Shown here: piece by piece, positions 37,069-45,683 of the stretch
Position numbering within the stretch: position 1 is the stretch's first letter
How the letters are laid out: each line of letters begins with the position of its first letter
The notes under the pieces: generated by a model
The model's database searches: none
The model's input: only the letters and a program-made list of their open reading frames with translations
What the model was told of the DNA's origin: nothing
Translations under genes and position numbers: made by a program
Origin: Planktomarina sp.
Lineage (GTDB): Bacteria > Pseudomonadota > Alphaproteobacteria > Rhodobacterales > Rhodobacteraceae
Length of the DNA: 57,876 nt
Reading direction: 5' to 3'
Assembly: GCA_017856985.1 (NCBI GenBank)
Contig: JAFMEA010000007.1
Location: 1 to 57,876 of the forward strand

Positions 37069-37854
37069 TCAGCTCCATGTTGGAACCTGCCATGATTCAG
37101 CTTCAGTTCCAATTAAATTTGCACACTTCAACAAGTAGGGCTTCTGTTTTTTCAAATCTGAAATTTTATATCGGTTAGTTGAGGTCGCAATTGACACCGC
37201 CCCTACTACCCGACCTTTACTAGTAAGAATTGGAGAGGCGATTGAGATAATCCCTTGCTCATGCTCTTCACGATCATAAGCCACACCATTTTTTCTGATC
37301 CAGGCAAGCTCAGCCACCAACGCGGTGCGATCCGACAGTGTGGCGGGTGTATAGGCCTTATAAGATTGCTGATCCAATGAACGGTTTTGCTGGGCTTCCG
37401 TCATGAACGCCAGAATTGCCTTGCCAACACCTGTACAATAGCCTGGAGCAATTTTTCCAGCTTGGGCAAGCGTATCAAACATATCTGTCACCTTGTATTT
37501 GTCTACAAATAGCACGTGGCCATTATCAAATTGTGCCAGGTGTACAGCTTCACCAACCGTTTCTGCCAAAGACTCAATATGGGGCCGTGCAATCGGCACA
37601 AGGGAACTGTGACGCCAAGCAGAATGTGCCAAGCGCACCAAACGTATGCCCATCGAATACGTTTGACGTTCAGGGTCGAAAGCTAACATCCCTTGGTTGG
37701 TTAAAGTTTGCAATAATCGGTAGAGAGTAGGTTTTGGAAAGGGGCTATCAGCCAGCAATTCAGAAAACCGAACGGGGCAACCAAACGAAGATACTTGGTC
37801 CAAGACCTGCATCGCCTTACCAACAGTACCGTCTCCATTCGGGGCATCAAACAT
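37069..37854 (-). CDS. IclR family transcriptional regulator
   Basis: This 261-residue regulator has an N-terminal winged helix ('FSELLADSPFPKPTLYRLLQ', about residues 30-49) and a C-terminal IclR effector domain with 'GYCTGVGKAILAFM' and 'YDREEHEQGIISIASPI'. It sits between the two arms of the galactoside module and is divergent from the binding-protein operon. The palindromic boxes at 37973-38010 are its likely operators. IclR proteins usually bind a pathway metabolite such as a sugar acid or keto acid; which one is not visible here. Confidence 0.93.
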   Translation of the reverse strand: MFDAPNGDGTVGKAMQVLDQVSSFGCPVRFSELLADSPFPKPTLYRLLQTLTNQGMLAFDPERQTYSMGIRLVRLAHSAWRHSSLVPIARPHIESLAETVGEAVHLAQFDNGHVLFVDKYKVTDMFDTLAQAGKIAPGYCTGVGKAILAFMTEAQQNRSLDQQSYKAYTPATLSDRTALVAELAWIRKNGVAYDREEHEQGIISIASPILTSKGRVVGAVSIATSTNRYKISDLKKQKPYLLKCANLIGTEAESWQVPTWS

Positions 37855-37867
37855 TTATACCATTGGT

Positions 37868-37921
37868 CCCATTATTTTAATCCGCCCATTATTTTGGAAT
37901 GTTGGACTCTCACACATTCCA
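37868..37921. promoter_or_regulatory. Repeat cluster upstream of iclR: 11-bp direct repeat and 8-bp inverted repeat
   Basis: The 11-mer CCCATTATTTT occurs at 37868-37878 and again at 37885-37895, 17 bases apart. It is followed by the inverted repeat TGGAATGT (37895-37902) N11 ACATTCCA (37914-37921). The cluster lies 14-67 bases upstream of the iclR ATG, where its promoter must be. It may be a second regulator site or an autoregulatory element. The sequence differs from the boxes near the divergent operon. Confidence 0.5.
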
Positions 37922-37942
37922 CACCGTTGCAGTATGTACTTA

Positions 37943-37973
37943 TTGACAAGCATAGGCGAGTTGCGGTTAAGAT
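37943..37973 (+). promoter_or_regulatory. Sigma-70-like promoter of the galactoside operon
   Basis: A perfect -35 box TTGACA (37943-37948) is followed after 19 bases by TAAGAT (37968-37973), a 4 of 6 match to the -10 consensus. Spacing is 2 bases longer than ideal, which is common for regulated promoters. The two IclR-type boxes begin at the end of the -10 element. The binding-protein ATG is at 38050. Confidence 0.5.
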
Positions 37974-38010
37974 TTCAATATGTAAAACTAAGTTCCAATA
38001 TTTGAAACTA
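37973..38010 (+). promoter_or_regulatory. Tandem IclR-type operator boxes
   Basis: Two 18-base boxes, TTTCAATATGTAAAACTA (37973-37990) and TTCCAATATTTGAAACTA (37993-38010), match at 15 of 18 positions and start 20 bases apart, about two helical turns. The second is part of a near-palindrome GTTCCAATATTTGAAAC (37992-38008), the usual form of IclR-family operators. They sit over and just after the predicted transcription start of the transporter/galactosidase operon, a position suited to repression by the adjacent IclR protein. Confidence 0.6.
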
Positions 38011-38049
38011 AAATTAGTAGTAATAAATATACATCAACGGGAGAACACC

Positions 38050-39309
38050 ATGCAAACTACTTTAAAAGCGACAATTGCGTCGCTTGCGACAGCCGTAGTA
38101 CTGGCCAGCCCAGCATCTGCTGACCTAACTGGAAATTTAAGAATTAATTTGGATACATCGAACCCAGCGCCACGCGCAACAATGGAAGCGATGATCTCTA
38201 GGTTTCAAGCTCTGAACCCAGAATTAAACATTACTACAAACGTCATTGATCGTGAGGCATACAAAACTCAAATCCGTAACTTCCTTTCAGCTGATGCGCC
38301 CGATGTCCTAACATGGTATGCTGCGAACCGCATGACGCCGTATGTAGATGCCGGTCTATTTGAAGATGTATCCGACTTGTGGGCAGAGCCAGCGATTGCT
38401 GCTAGCTTGGCCTCCACCAAAGGTGCTCTCACGCTTAACGGCAAGCAATGGGGCGTTCCATACACTTATTACCAAATAGGTGTATATTACCGAAAAGACA
38501 TATATGACGAGCTCGGCCTTTCCGAACCTAAAGACTTTTCTGAGATGCTAGCAAACTGTGAAGCGATGCTTGCCTCGGGCCGTAAATGCTACACTATCGG
38601 AACCAAATGGTTATGGACAGCTGCCGCTTGGTTCGATTACATTAGCATGCGGACTCATGGATATGACTACCAAATGAGTTTTGCACGTGGCGATGTGAAA
38701 TGGACTGACCCGAGTGTTTATGAGACATTTGAGAATTGGGGTAAGTTAGTCCGTATGGGCGCCTTCGTTGATGATCACCAGAATAAAGACTGGCAACAAT
38801 CTTTACCATTCGTTGTAAACGGTGAAGCCGGCGGAATTTTACTTGGAAACTTTACAGTTGCACCTCTGCGTACAGCTGGCTTGACAGATGACCAATTAGA
38901 TTTCCACCAGTTCCCAGCAATCAAACCTGGTATTGCAATGGCCGAAGCTGCACCTACAGATACGTTCCATATTGCAGCAAATGGACAGAACAAAGATAAT
39001 GCACGTGCGTTTTTACGCTATCTTGTTTCACCGGCAGAACAAACAATCATAAATAATGGTGATAACTTGGGCCAAATACCTATAAACTCCGCTTCTGGTG
39101 TCAGTGATGACAAGTTCGTACAGCAAGGCTTTGAAATGCTATCAAGTAATAGTCCAGGTGGGGTTGCACAGTTCTTTGATCGTGACTTCCCAGCTGAAAT
39201 GGCAAAAGCAGCCATGGAAGGCATGCAGGAATTCATGCTATTCCCAGATAATTTAGATGACATCCTTGAGCGTATAGAATCTGTGCGCCAAGACTTATAC
39301 CAAGAATAA
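38050..39309 (+). CDS. Sugar ABC transporter substrate-binding protein
   Basis: This periplasmic binding protein has 419 residues and belongs to the CUT1 (MalE-like) family. ATG 38050 follows a GGGAG site and gives a clear Sec signal, with cleavage after SPASA near residue 24 (mature start DLTGNLRIN). A much longer upstream extension of the frame has no support. Aromatic residues suited to sugar binding are frequent ('WTAAAWFDYI', 'WQQSLPFVVNGEAGG'). Context with alpha- and beta-galactosidases suggests a galactoside ligand, but the exact sugar is unknown. It is the first gene of the rightward galactoside operon. Confidence 0.93.
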   Translation: MQTTLKATIASLATAVVLASPASADLTGNLRINLDTSNPAPRATMEAMISRFQALNPELNITTNVIDREAYKTQIRNFLSADAPDVLTWYAANRMTPYVDAGLFEDVSDLWAEPAIAASLASTKGALTLNGKQWGVPYTYYQIGVYYRKDIYDELGLSEPKDFSEMLANCEAMLASGRKCYTIGTKWLWTAAAWFDYISMRTHGYDYQMSFARGDVKWTDPSVYETFENWGKLVRMGAFVDDHQNKDWQQSLPFVVNGEAGGILLGNFTVAPLRTAGLTDDQLDFHQFPAIKPGIAMAEAAPTDTFHIAANGQNKDNARAFLRYLVSPAEQTIINNGDNLGQIPINSASGVSDDKFVQQGFEMLSSNSPGGVAQFFDRDFPAEMAKAAMEGMQEFMLFPDNLDDILERIESVRQDLYQE

Positions 39310-39340
39310 ATCTAAGATTAAGGCAAATATAAATTACTAT

Positions 39341-39368
39341 CGGATGCGCGGCACAACCCGCGCATCCG
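39341..39368 (+). other. Perfect GC-rich hairpin between binding-protein and permease genes
   Basis: CGGATGCGCGG (39341-39351) pairs perfectly with CCGCGCATCCG (39358-39368) around the loop CACAAC. No T tract follows, so it is not a standard terminator. Its place after the first cistron fits an mRNA 3'-end stabiliser or partial attenuator that raises binding-protein levels over permeases, as known for other binding-protein operons. The function is inferred. Confidence 0.75.
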
Positions 39369-39440
39369 ACCCCAGAATCAATAGTGAAAAAATTTTCTGT
39401 GTTGATTTAATAGTCCCTAAATTCTCTCCGAGGCGTCACT

Positions 39441-40385
39441 ATGGCCACCACTTCCCCACGGAACAAAGCGCCAGCGAAGCAAAGCTGGTATAAACGTAAT
39501 GAAATTGCGATCACCCCATGGCTATTTTTGATGCCAGCCATATTGATGTTTACTTTATATGTGGTTTTTCCAATCTTTCAGAGTTTTCAGATATCTTTGT
39601 TCAAGTGGGACGGGTTGGGGTCGCTAAACACGCATGGAAAATATGTTGGATTAGACAATTATGAAAAACTGTTAACCCGAGACCGATCATTCAATACTTC
39701 CTTGTGGAACAATCTAAAGTGGTTAATTTTCTATCTTGCCGCTATTCCAGCCGGCTTATGCATTGCACTTTTTCTCAATCAAACTGTGCGAGGAATTAGG
39801 CTTTATAAATCACTTTTTTTCTTCCCATTTGTAATTTCTCAAATTGTTGTTGGCTTATTTTTTACCTGGTTTTATGATCCGCAATATGGGCTTTTCAATG
39901 GGATAATAGGGTTCATTGGCTTTGAACCCATAAACGTTTTGGGTGATCCCAATCTCGCCACTTATGGAATAATCGCAGCTGGCCTTTGGCCACAGACTGC
40001 ATTTTGCATGATCCTTTACTTAACCGGATTAAATTCTGTTGACCCTGAGCAAATCGAAGCAGCGCGGCTGGATGGTGCAAAGGGTTTAAAAATGCTTTGG
40101 TTTGTAATTTTACCGCAGTTACGACCAGCTACATTCATCGCTTTTGTTGTCACAGTAATTGGCTCCTTACGCTCGTTTGATTTAATTGCGATCATGACTA
40201 ATGGTGGCCCTTTTGGTTCAACCCGGGTACTCAGCTTTTATATGTTTGAAAAATCATTGTCTGAATATGGTTTCAAAATGGGGTATGGCGCCGCGATTGC
40301 GGTGATCCTATTTCTGATCATGATGGTCTTTATTGGTTACTTTCTTTGGAAGACCTACCAAGATGAGAAGACTACTAACCGATGA
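39441..40385 (+). CDS. Sugar ABC transporter permease (MalF/UgpA type)
   Basis: This 314-residue inner membrane protein has about six hydrophobic helices. The EAA loop that contacts the ATPase is visible as 'EAARLDGAKGLKMLWFVILP'. The N terminus carries a short basic cytoplasmic stretch before the first helix (PWLFLMPAILMFTLYVVFP). It forms the CUT1 importer with the next gene, the preceding binding protein and the ATPase at 35991-37049. GAGG precedes ATG 39441. Confidence 0.93.
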   Translation: MATTSPRNKAPAKQSWYKRNEIAITPWLFLMPAILMFTLYVVFPIFQSFQISLFKWDGLGSLNTHGKYVGLDNYEKLLTRDRSFNTSLWNNLKWLIFYLAAIPAGLCIALFLNQTVRGIRLYKSLFFFPFVISQIVVGLFFTWFYDPQYGLFNGIIGFIGFEPINVLGDPNLATYGIIAAGLWPQTAFCMILYLTGLNSVDPEQIEAARLDGAKGLKMLWFVILPQLRPATFIAFVVTVIGSLRSFDLIAIMTNGGPFGSTRVLSFYMFEKSLSEYGFKMGYGAAIAVILFLIMMVFIGYFLWKTYQDEKTTNR

Positions 40386-40417
40386 AACTCACATTAGTAT
40401 TTTTGGAGCTATAACTG

Positions 40418-41263
40418 ATGTTCCCAAAACCTATCGAAAAATCCTCACGCGCCTGGCAACTTAGTTACCAGGCCCTTTTGCCACTTGCGATGTTGTTATG
40501 GTTGGCGCCCTTGCTGGCAGTCGCATTGTTCTCGATCCGACCAGACGCAGATTTCATAACCGGTAATTACTGGGGCTGGCCTTCTTCTTTCGAGATGATA
40601 AAAAATTACAGCATGGTATTTACCTCCGCCATGCCGCGCTACATATTGAATTCATTTCTGATCACTATTCCCACAGTAATCGGAGCGTTAACGCTCAGCT
40701 GCATGACCGGCTTCGCCCTTGGCATTTACAAGTTTCGGGGAAATTTACTGATCTTTTTTATGTTTATTGCCGGCAACTTTGTCCCATTCCAAATACTAAT
40801 GGTACCTGTCCGAGACCTAACTTTAGATATGGGGTTATATAATACAAAAACCGGTTTAGTCCTATTTCATATTGCCTTTCAAACCGGCTTTTGCACCCTA
40901 TTCATGCGCAATTTTATTAAAGCCCTACCATTTGAGTTAATCGAAGCCGCCAGAGTCGAAGGCATAGCTGAATGGCGTATATTTTGGTATGTAGTTTTAC
41001 CTTTGATGAAACCTGCGATTGCTGCACTTTCAGTCTTAATTTTTACTTTTATATGGAATGATTATTTCTGGGCAATTGTGCTCACACAAGGTGAGAACTC
41101 TCAGCCTGTCACTGCTGGGATCACAAGCTTCAATGCGCAGTATCGCGCGATGTATCATCTGATGAGTGCCGGCTCAATCATTGCGGCATTACCGCCAGTT
41201 TTAATGTTTTTCTTAATGCAAAAACATTTTATTGCGGGGCTCACCCTCGGGGCAGTAAAATAA
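40418..41263 (+). CDS. Sugar ABC transporter permease (MalG/UgpE type)
   Basis: This 281-residue membrane protein has six helices and the EAA motif 'EAARVEGIAEWRIFWYVVLP'. It is the second permease of the galactoside importer and starts 32 bases after the first. The C-terminal 'KHFIAGLTLGAVK' ending is typical of MalG-type permeases. The GH36 gene follows 22 bases later in the same operon. Confidence 0.93.
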   Translation: MFPKPIEKSSRAWQLSYQALLPLAMLLWLAPLLAVALFSIRPDADFITGNYWGWPSSFEMIKNYSMVFTSAMPRYILNSFLITIPTVIGALTLSCMTGFALGIYKFRGNLLIFFMFIAGNFVPFQILMVPVRDLTLDMGLYNTKTGLVLFHIAFQTGFCTLFMRNFIKALPFELIEAARVEGIAEWRIFWYVVLPLMKPAIAALSVLIFTFIWNDYFWAIVLTQGENSQPVTAGITSFNAQYRAMYHLMSAGSIIAALPPVLMFFLMQKHFIAGLTLGAVK

Positions 41264-41285
41264 CCCAAATGCCATGGAGCTTAGG

Positions 41286-43376
41286 ATGTCACACTGTTGG
41301 CGATTAGACGACGGCCATCAAACACTAGTCTTGGCTACCAAAGGCGATCTGTTGCCTCAAGTTGTGTATTGGGGGAAACCTTTGCCAACATCAGATCCGT
41401 CTGCCGTTTTAGCTGAGGCCCATCAACAGGATTTCACTGGTGGTATGCTTGACGGAAACCCTGACCTTTCCTTATGCCCCGAAGCCAGCCAAACATTTCC
41501 TGGCCAACCAGGTCTCAGATGCCGCAACACCCAAGGGGCTTTGCTCCAACCAAAATTTCGATTCTTATCAGCTGAAGAGAGCGCAAATAATTTGGTGCTG
41601 ACCTATCAAGATACCGCACTTGGCATCACCTATGAGGCGAATTTTGCGCTAACGCCTCAGACAGGGTTGATCATCGCTTGGGCCAGGCTCACTTCGACCA
41701 AGCCAATTTGGCTTCAATGGTTAGCCGCGCCAGTTTTTCCAGCACCCCAAAACAGCAGCGAGATGTTAGATGTTTCAGGCCGCTGGATTGGTGAGTTTCA
41801 AATCAATACGGTGCCGTGGTCTGCTGGGATACACTTACGCGAAAGTCGCACAGGCCGGAGCGGACACGAGCATTTTCCCGGACTGGTAATTCCTGAGTCC
41901 GGCACCAATAATACCACAGGCCAAGCCTATGGCTTTCACTACGGCTGGTCCGGTGGTCACAAGATGATTGCAGAAGAACTGCCCGATGGTCGTAGGCAGG
42001 TGCAATTCGGAAACGCCACTGACTCTGAGCTTACCTCCGGGCTACAATACGACACCGCCAAGCTCTATGCTGTATTTTCAGATCAGGGATTGAACGGCTG
42101 CGCAGTCGCATTCCAGAGACATCTGCGGGATCATATTGTAAAATTTGCTAAAGCTGCCATGCCACGACCAGTGCACTATAATTGCTGGGAAGCAATTTAT
42201 TTTGACCATGACATTTCAGTTCTGAAGCAAATCGCAACCAAGGCCAAATCCCTGGGTGCAGAACGTTTTGTCCTTGACGATGGGTGGTTTGGGCATCGTG
42301 ATGATGACACCACATCCCTGGGGGATTGGCAGATTGATAGCCGCAAATACCCCGATGGCTTGGGTCCCATTGTAGATCATGTCTCCGCGTTGGGCATGCA
42401 ATTTGGCCTCTGGTTTGAACCTGAAATGGTAAGCCCCAACAGTACGCTTTATCGCGCCCATCCTGACTGGGTTTTGGGCCCAACAGATCAACTATTGGGC
42501 CGCAAACAAATGGTTCTCGATATGGGCTTGCAAGAAGTCAGTGAATATTTGTTTAACAGTATCGCTGCACTGCTAAGAAAATACGACATCACTTACATCA
42601 AATGGGATCATAACCGGGTATTGCCAATATCTGATGCAGATCAGACCCGAGCGAGCTATGCTTTGCTAGCCAGACTGCAAATAGACTTCCCCCACGTTGA
42701 AATTGAAACCTGCGCCTCAGGCGGCGGACGAATTGATTTTGGAATTTTAAATCACACCCAAAGGGTCTGGCTGTCGGACAGCAATGACGCTTTAGAACGT
42801 AGTCGCATCCAACACGGTGCGGCACTCTTTCTACCTTCCGCCGTCACTGGTAGCCACGTTGGCCCAAGGCAATGTCATACTACGGGTCGAGTATTTAACA
42901 TGGAATACCGGGCCTGGGTAGCTGCACAACGCCATATGGGCTTTGAAATGGATCCTAGTGAGATTAGCGATTTAGAGACCCAAACCCTTTCAGACATTAC
43001 GCAATGGTATAAAGACAACCGTAAATGGATGATGCAGGCAGATATATTACGCCTTGATAGCTCTGATCCCTCAGTAATAGCTGAAATGCAATTGGCTCGA
43101 GATAGGTCACGCTTTGTAGTTTTTTCAAACCAACTCGAAACGTCAGCGCAAATTAATCCACGACCGCTACGACTTACCCAGTTAGATCCAGACGACACCT
43201 ATATTGTAGAACTGAAAAACCGCGGCGCCATTCATAAATTGTCACGTGGCAATCCCCTTCTCAAAAGTCGGAAACTACAGATTTCTGGCGCCTGGCTGAT
43301 GGCACATGGTTTAAATTTACCCTATACTATGCCCAGCTCAATCTGGGTTGTTGAAGGAAAAAAGCTCTCACTGTAG
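41286..43376 (+). CDS. GH36 alpha-galactosidase
   Basis: This retaining alpha-galactosidase of 696 residues releases terminal alpha-D-galactose. The N-terminal beta-supersandwich is followed by a TIM barrel with 'RFVLDDGWFG', the nucleophile Asp in 'YIKWDHNR' and the acid/base Asp in 'WLSDSNDALER', and then a C-terminal beta domain. ATG 41286 is chosen because GGAG stands 6 bases upstream; ATG 41274 would make that site coding. No signal peptide is seen, so it acts in the cytoplasm on imported oligosaccharide or galactoside. The family also acts on raffinose and melibiose type sugars. Confidence 0.94.
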   Translation: MSHCWRLDDGHQTLVLATKGDLLPQVVYWGKPLPTSDPSAVLAEAHQQDFTGGMLDGNPDLSLCPEASQTFPGQPGLRCRNTQGALLQPKFRFLSAEESANNLVLTYQDTALGITYEANFALTPQTGLIIAWARLTSTKPIWLQWLAAPVFPAPQNSSEMLDVSGRWIGEFQINTVPWSAGIHLRESRTGRSGHEHFPGLVIPESGTNNTTGQAYGFHYGWSGGHKMIAEELPDGRRQVQFGNATDSELTSGLQYDTAKLYAVFSDQGLNGCAVAFQRHLRDHIVKFAKAAMPRPVHYNCWEAIYFDHDISVLKQIATKAKSLGAERFVLDDGWFGHRDDDTTSLGDWQIDSRKYPDGLGPIVDHVSALGMQFGLWFEPEMVSPNSTLYRAHPDWVLGPTDQLLGRKQMVLDMGLQEVSEYLFNSIAALLRKYDITYIKWDHNRVLPISDADQTRASYALLARLQIDFPHVEIETCASGGGRIDFGILNHTQRVWLSDSNDALERSRIQHGAALFLPSAVTGSHVGPRQCHTTGRVFNMEYRAWVAAQRHMGFEMDPSEISDLETQTLSDITQWYKDNRKWMMQADILRLDSSDPSVIAEMQLARDRSRFVVFSNQLETSAQINPRPLRLTQLDPDDTYIVELKNRGAIHKLSRGNPLLKSRKLQISGAWLMAHGLNLPYTMPSSIWVVEGKKLSL

Positions 43377-43417
43377 CGTAACAACATCCCCTGGCGGATC
43401 ATTAAAGGAGCCACCAT

Positions 43418-44185
43418 ATGCCTATTGCCCAATATAGCGATCTGTTAAATGCTTCCATTTACATAACCGGTGGCGGCTCTGGTATTGGGGCCGCGATCAC
43501 AGAGGGCTTTTTAGCACAGAATGCGCGAGTGGCCTTCATAGGCAGATCGGATGCCAACGACTTCTGTTCCCAAATGGAAAAGAAGTATGGGAATCGTCCC
43601 TTATTCATCCAGGGTGATATCACTGACACCACAGTCCTCAAAGCTAGCATGTTGAAGGCGGAAGAAGCTCATGGGCCTATCACAACCCTGATAAACAACG
43701 CCGCTAATGACAAACGCCACAACACTACGGAGGTGACCCCTGAATTCTGGGATTGGATGATAGAGATTAACCTTAAAGCCTATTTCTTTGCCTGCCAAAC
43801 GGTTTTGCCCCAAATGCAGAAAGCAGGCTTTGGTTCAATAATAAATTTCAGCTCTATCAGTTATATGATGGGCAATGCAGGCTACCCTATCTACACAGCA
43901 TGTAACTCCGCCATCAACGGTTTGTCGCGCAGCTTAGCGCGTGAGTTTGGTGCCGACAAAATCCGCGTCAACACATTAGCCCCAGGCTGGGTAATGACAC
44001 AAAAACAAAAAGACCTTTGGGTCACCGAAGAGGGATTAGCCGCTCATGTTGCCCGGCAATGCCTCGATGAGGCACTTGATCCAGAAGATGTTCTTGGCGG
44101 TTGCCTGTTTCTGGCTTCGCAAAGTTCAAAGATGATGACCGGCCAGGCCCTAGTGATCGACGGTGGAGTGGTGACCACAGGATGA
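43418..44185 (+). CDS. SDR family oxidoreductase, probable galactose dehydrogenase, with altered active site
   Basis: This is a short-chain dehydrogenase of 255 residues. The nucleotide-binding TGGGSGIG is at residues 17-24, NNAA at 93-96 and the catalytic Ser at 145-146. The catalytic Tyr159 is present, but the Lys four residues later is replaced: the motif reads YTACN, with Asn163 (codon AAC) where YxxxK is expected. Position between the alpha-galactosidase and the KDGal kinase suggests oxidation of galactose to galactonolactone. The missing Lys makes its activity uncertain. Its stop overlaps dgoK by four bases. Confidence 0.82.
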   Translation: MPIAQYSDLLNASIYITGGGSGIGAAITEGFLAQNARVAFIGRSDANDFCSQMEKKYGNRPLFIQGDITDTTVLKASMLKAEEAHGPITTLINNAANDKRHNTTEVTPEFWDWMIEINLKAYFFACQTVLPQMQKAGFGSIINFSSISYMMGNAGYPIYTACNSAINGLSRSLAREFGADKIRVNTLAPGWVMTQKQKDLWVTEEGLAAHVARQCLDEALDPEDVLGGCLFLASQSSKMMTGQALVIDGGVVTTG

Positions 44186-45087
44186 GCGTTAAGGCTGATT
44201 GGATCGCTGTAGATTGGGGTACTTCGTCTCTACGCGCTTGGGCGATGAACACCGAAGGGCAAGATCTGGAAACCGCTTCCTCGGATCAAGGAATGGGGCA
44301 ATTGCTCCAAACTGAATTCGAGGCCGTACTATGTGCTTTAATAGCGCCGTGGCTAGCAGATAACATACAAACCAATGTTATCGCTTGCGGCATGGTCGGT
44401 GCGAGGCAAGGGTGGATTGAGGCACCCTATGAACCGGCACCTTGCAAACCGCTATCCACGATGACCAAAGCTCCAACAAATGACCCACGGCTAAATGTTC
44501 AGATCATTGCTGGGGTATCGCAAGCGCAACCAGCCGATGTAATGCGCGGCGAAGAAACTCAGATTGCAGGGTTTCAGAAATTAAATCCACGTTGGGATGG
44601 CGTGATTTGCCTGCCAGGCACACACACCAAATGGGTGCAGATGAGTGCAGGCGAAATTGTCAGCTTTCAAACGTTTATGACAGGAGAGATTTTTGCACTT
44701 CTTTCCACCGCTTCTGTATTGCGCCATTCAGTTAGCAGCGACGCTTGGGATCAACCAACCTTTGATCAGGCAGTAGATGAAGCAATGTCCCGACCAGAAG
44801 CGATTGCGGCACGCCTATTTGGATTGCGCGCAGGAAGCCTGTTGAATAATCTGCCCGCTAACATTGCAAAATCACGGCTCTCTGGCCTGTTAATTGGTGC
44901 TGAACTGGCCGCCTCAAAACCTTATTGGCTTGGGCAACCCCTGGCGATCATTGGACCCAAATCTATGAGTGAAGGCTATGCCACGGCTCTCGCAGCTCAG
45001 CACGTGCCTATCACAAGAACCGATACAGCACAGATGACTTTGGCTGGCCTAAAAGCCGCCTATACCGATTGGAAGGAAACTCTATGA
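44182..45087 (+). CDS. dgoK: 2-dehydro-3-deoxygalactonokinase
   Basis: DgoK phosphorylates 2-keto-3-deoxy-D-galactonate with ATP in the De Ley-Doudoroff pathway. The protein has 301 residues from ATG 44182, which overlaps the SDR stop (ATGA). The N-terminal phosphate motif VDWGTSSLRAW and the 'LPGTHTKWVQ' block are characteristic of DgoK. 'MTGEIFALLS' follows. The aldolase dgoA is directly downstream, also with an ATGA overlap, the usual pairing for this pathway. Confidence 0.95.
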   Translation: MSVKADWIAVDWGTSSLRAWAMNTEGQDLETASSDQGMGQLLQTEFEAVLCALIAPWLADNIQTNVIACGMVGARQGWIEAPYEPAPCKPLSTMTKAPTNDPRLNVQIIAGVSQAQPADVMRGEETQIAGFQKLNPRWDGVICLPGTHTKWVQMSAGEIVSFQTFMTGEIFALLSTASVLRHSVSSDAWDQPTFDQAVDEAMSRPEAIAARLFGLRAGSLLNNLPANIAKSRLSGLLIGAELAASKPYWLGQPLAIIGPKSMSEGYATALAAQHVPITRTDTAQMTLAGLKAAYTDWKETL

Positions 45088-45683
45088 GTCGCCCCATAAT
45101 TGCCATCCTGCGGGGAGTAAATCCCGCCGAAGCCGTAGGTATTGCAGGCGTTATTTTAGCCGCTGGGATCGACAAAATCGAGGTGCCCCTTAACTCACCC
45201 TCCCCCTTCGATAGCATCAACGCCATCGTCAAAGTATACGGGGATCAAGCCCTGATCGGAGCTGGAACCGTGTTGACAACAGCGCAGGTAAAACAAGTAC
45301 GTTCTGCCGGTGGCCAATTGGTCGTATCTCCTAATTGTGATCCAGCCGTGATAGCGGCCACAATCGCCGAAGGGATGCAAAGCTGGCCAGGAGTATTTAC
45401 TCCATCAGAGGCCTTAGCCGCACTGCAAGCGGGCGCCACAGGCCTGAAGCTTTTTCCTGGAGATATGGCTGGTCCAAAGGGTCTAAAAGCCATGCGCGCG
45501 ATACTGCCTTTTGGCACTCAAGTCTATGCAGTCGGCGGAGCAGCTCCTGATAATTTTTCCAAATGGATCGAGGCCAGCGCTGATGGCTTTGGTCTTGGAT
45601 CAGCCATTTATAAGCCTGGCGATACCTCAGAAACCGTTGCCGCCAAGGCGCAGGCTATTGTTACAGCTTTTGACGCCATATGA
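45084..45683 (+). CDS. dgoA: 2-dehydro-3-deoxy-6-phosphogalactonate aldolase
   Basis: DgoA is a class I KDPG/KDPGal-type aldolase of 199 residues that splits 2-keto-3-deoxy-6-phosphogalactonate into pyruvate and glyceraldehyde 3-phosphate. The N-terminal 'IIAILRGVNPAEAV' with its Glu-containing strand ('IDKIEVPLNSP') and the Schiff-base Lys in 'GATGLKLFPGDMAGP' are intact. The LNSP after the Glu (instead of the KDPG aldolase R-T pattern) favours the galactonate type. It is coupled to dgoK and to the lactonase by ATGA overlaps. Confidence 0.95.
   Translation: MSRPIIAILRGVNPAEAVGIAGVILAAGIDKIEVPLNSPSPFDSINAIVKVYGDQALIGAGTVLTTAQVKQVRSAGGQLVVSPNCDPAVIAATIAEGMQSWPGVFTPSEALAALQAGATGLKLFPGDMAGPKGLKAMRAILPFGTQVYAVGGAAPDNFSKWIEASADGFGLGSAIYKPGDTSETVAAKAQAIVTAFDAI

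Noticed and set aside
37795-38049. N-terminal extension of the sugar-binding protein frame upstream of ATG 38050.
   Set aside because: It would cross the promoter and operator boxes and hide a clear signal peptide; GGGAG directly precedes ATG 38050.
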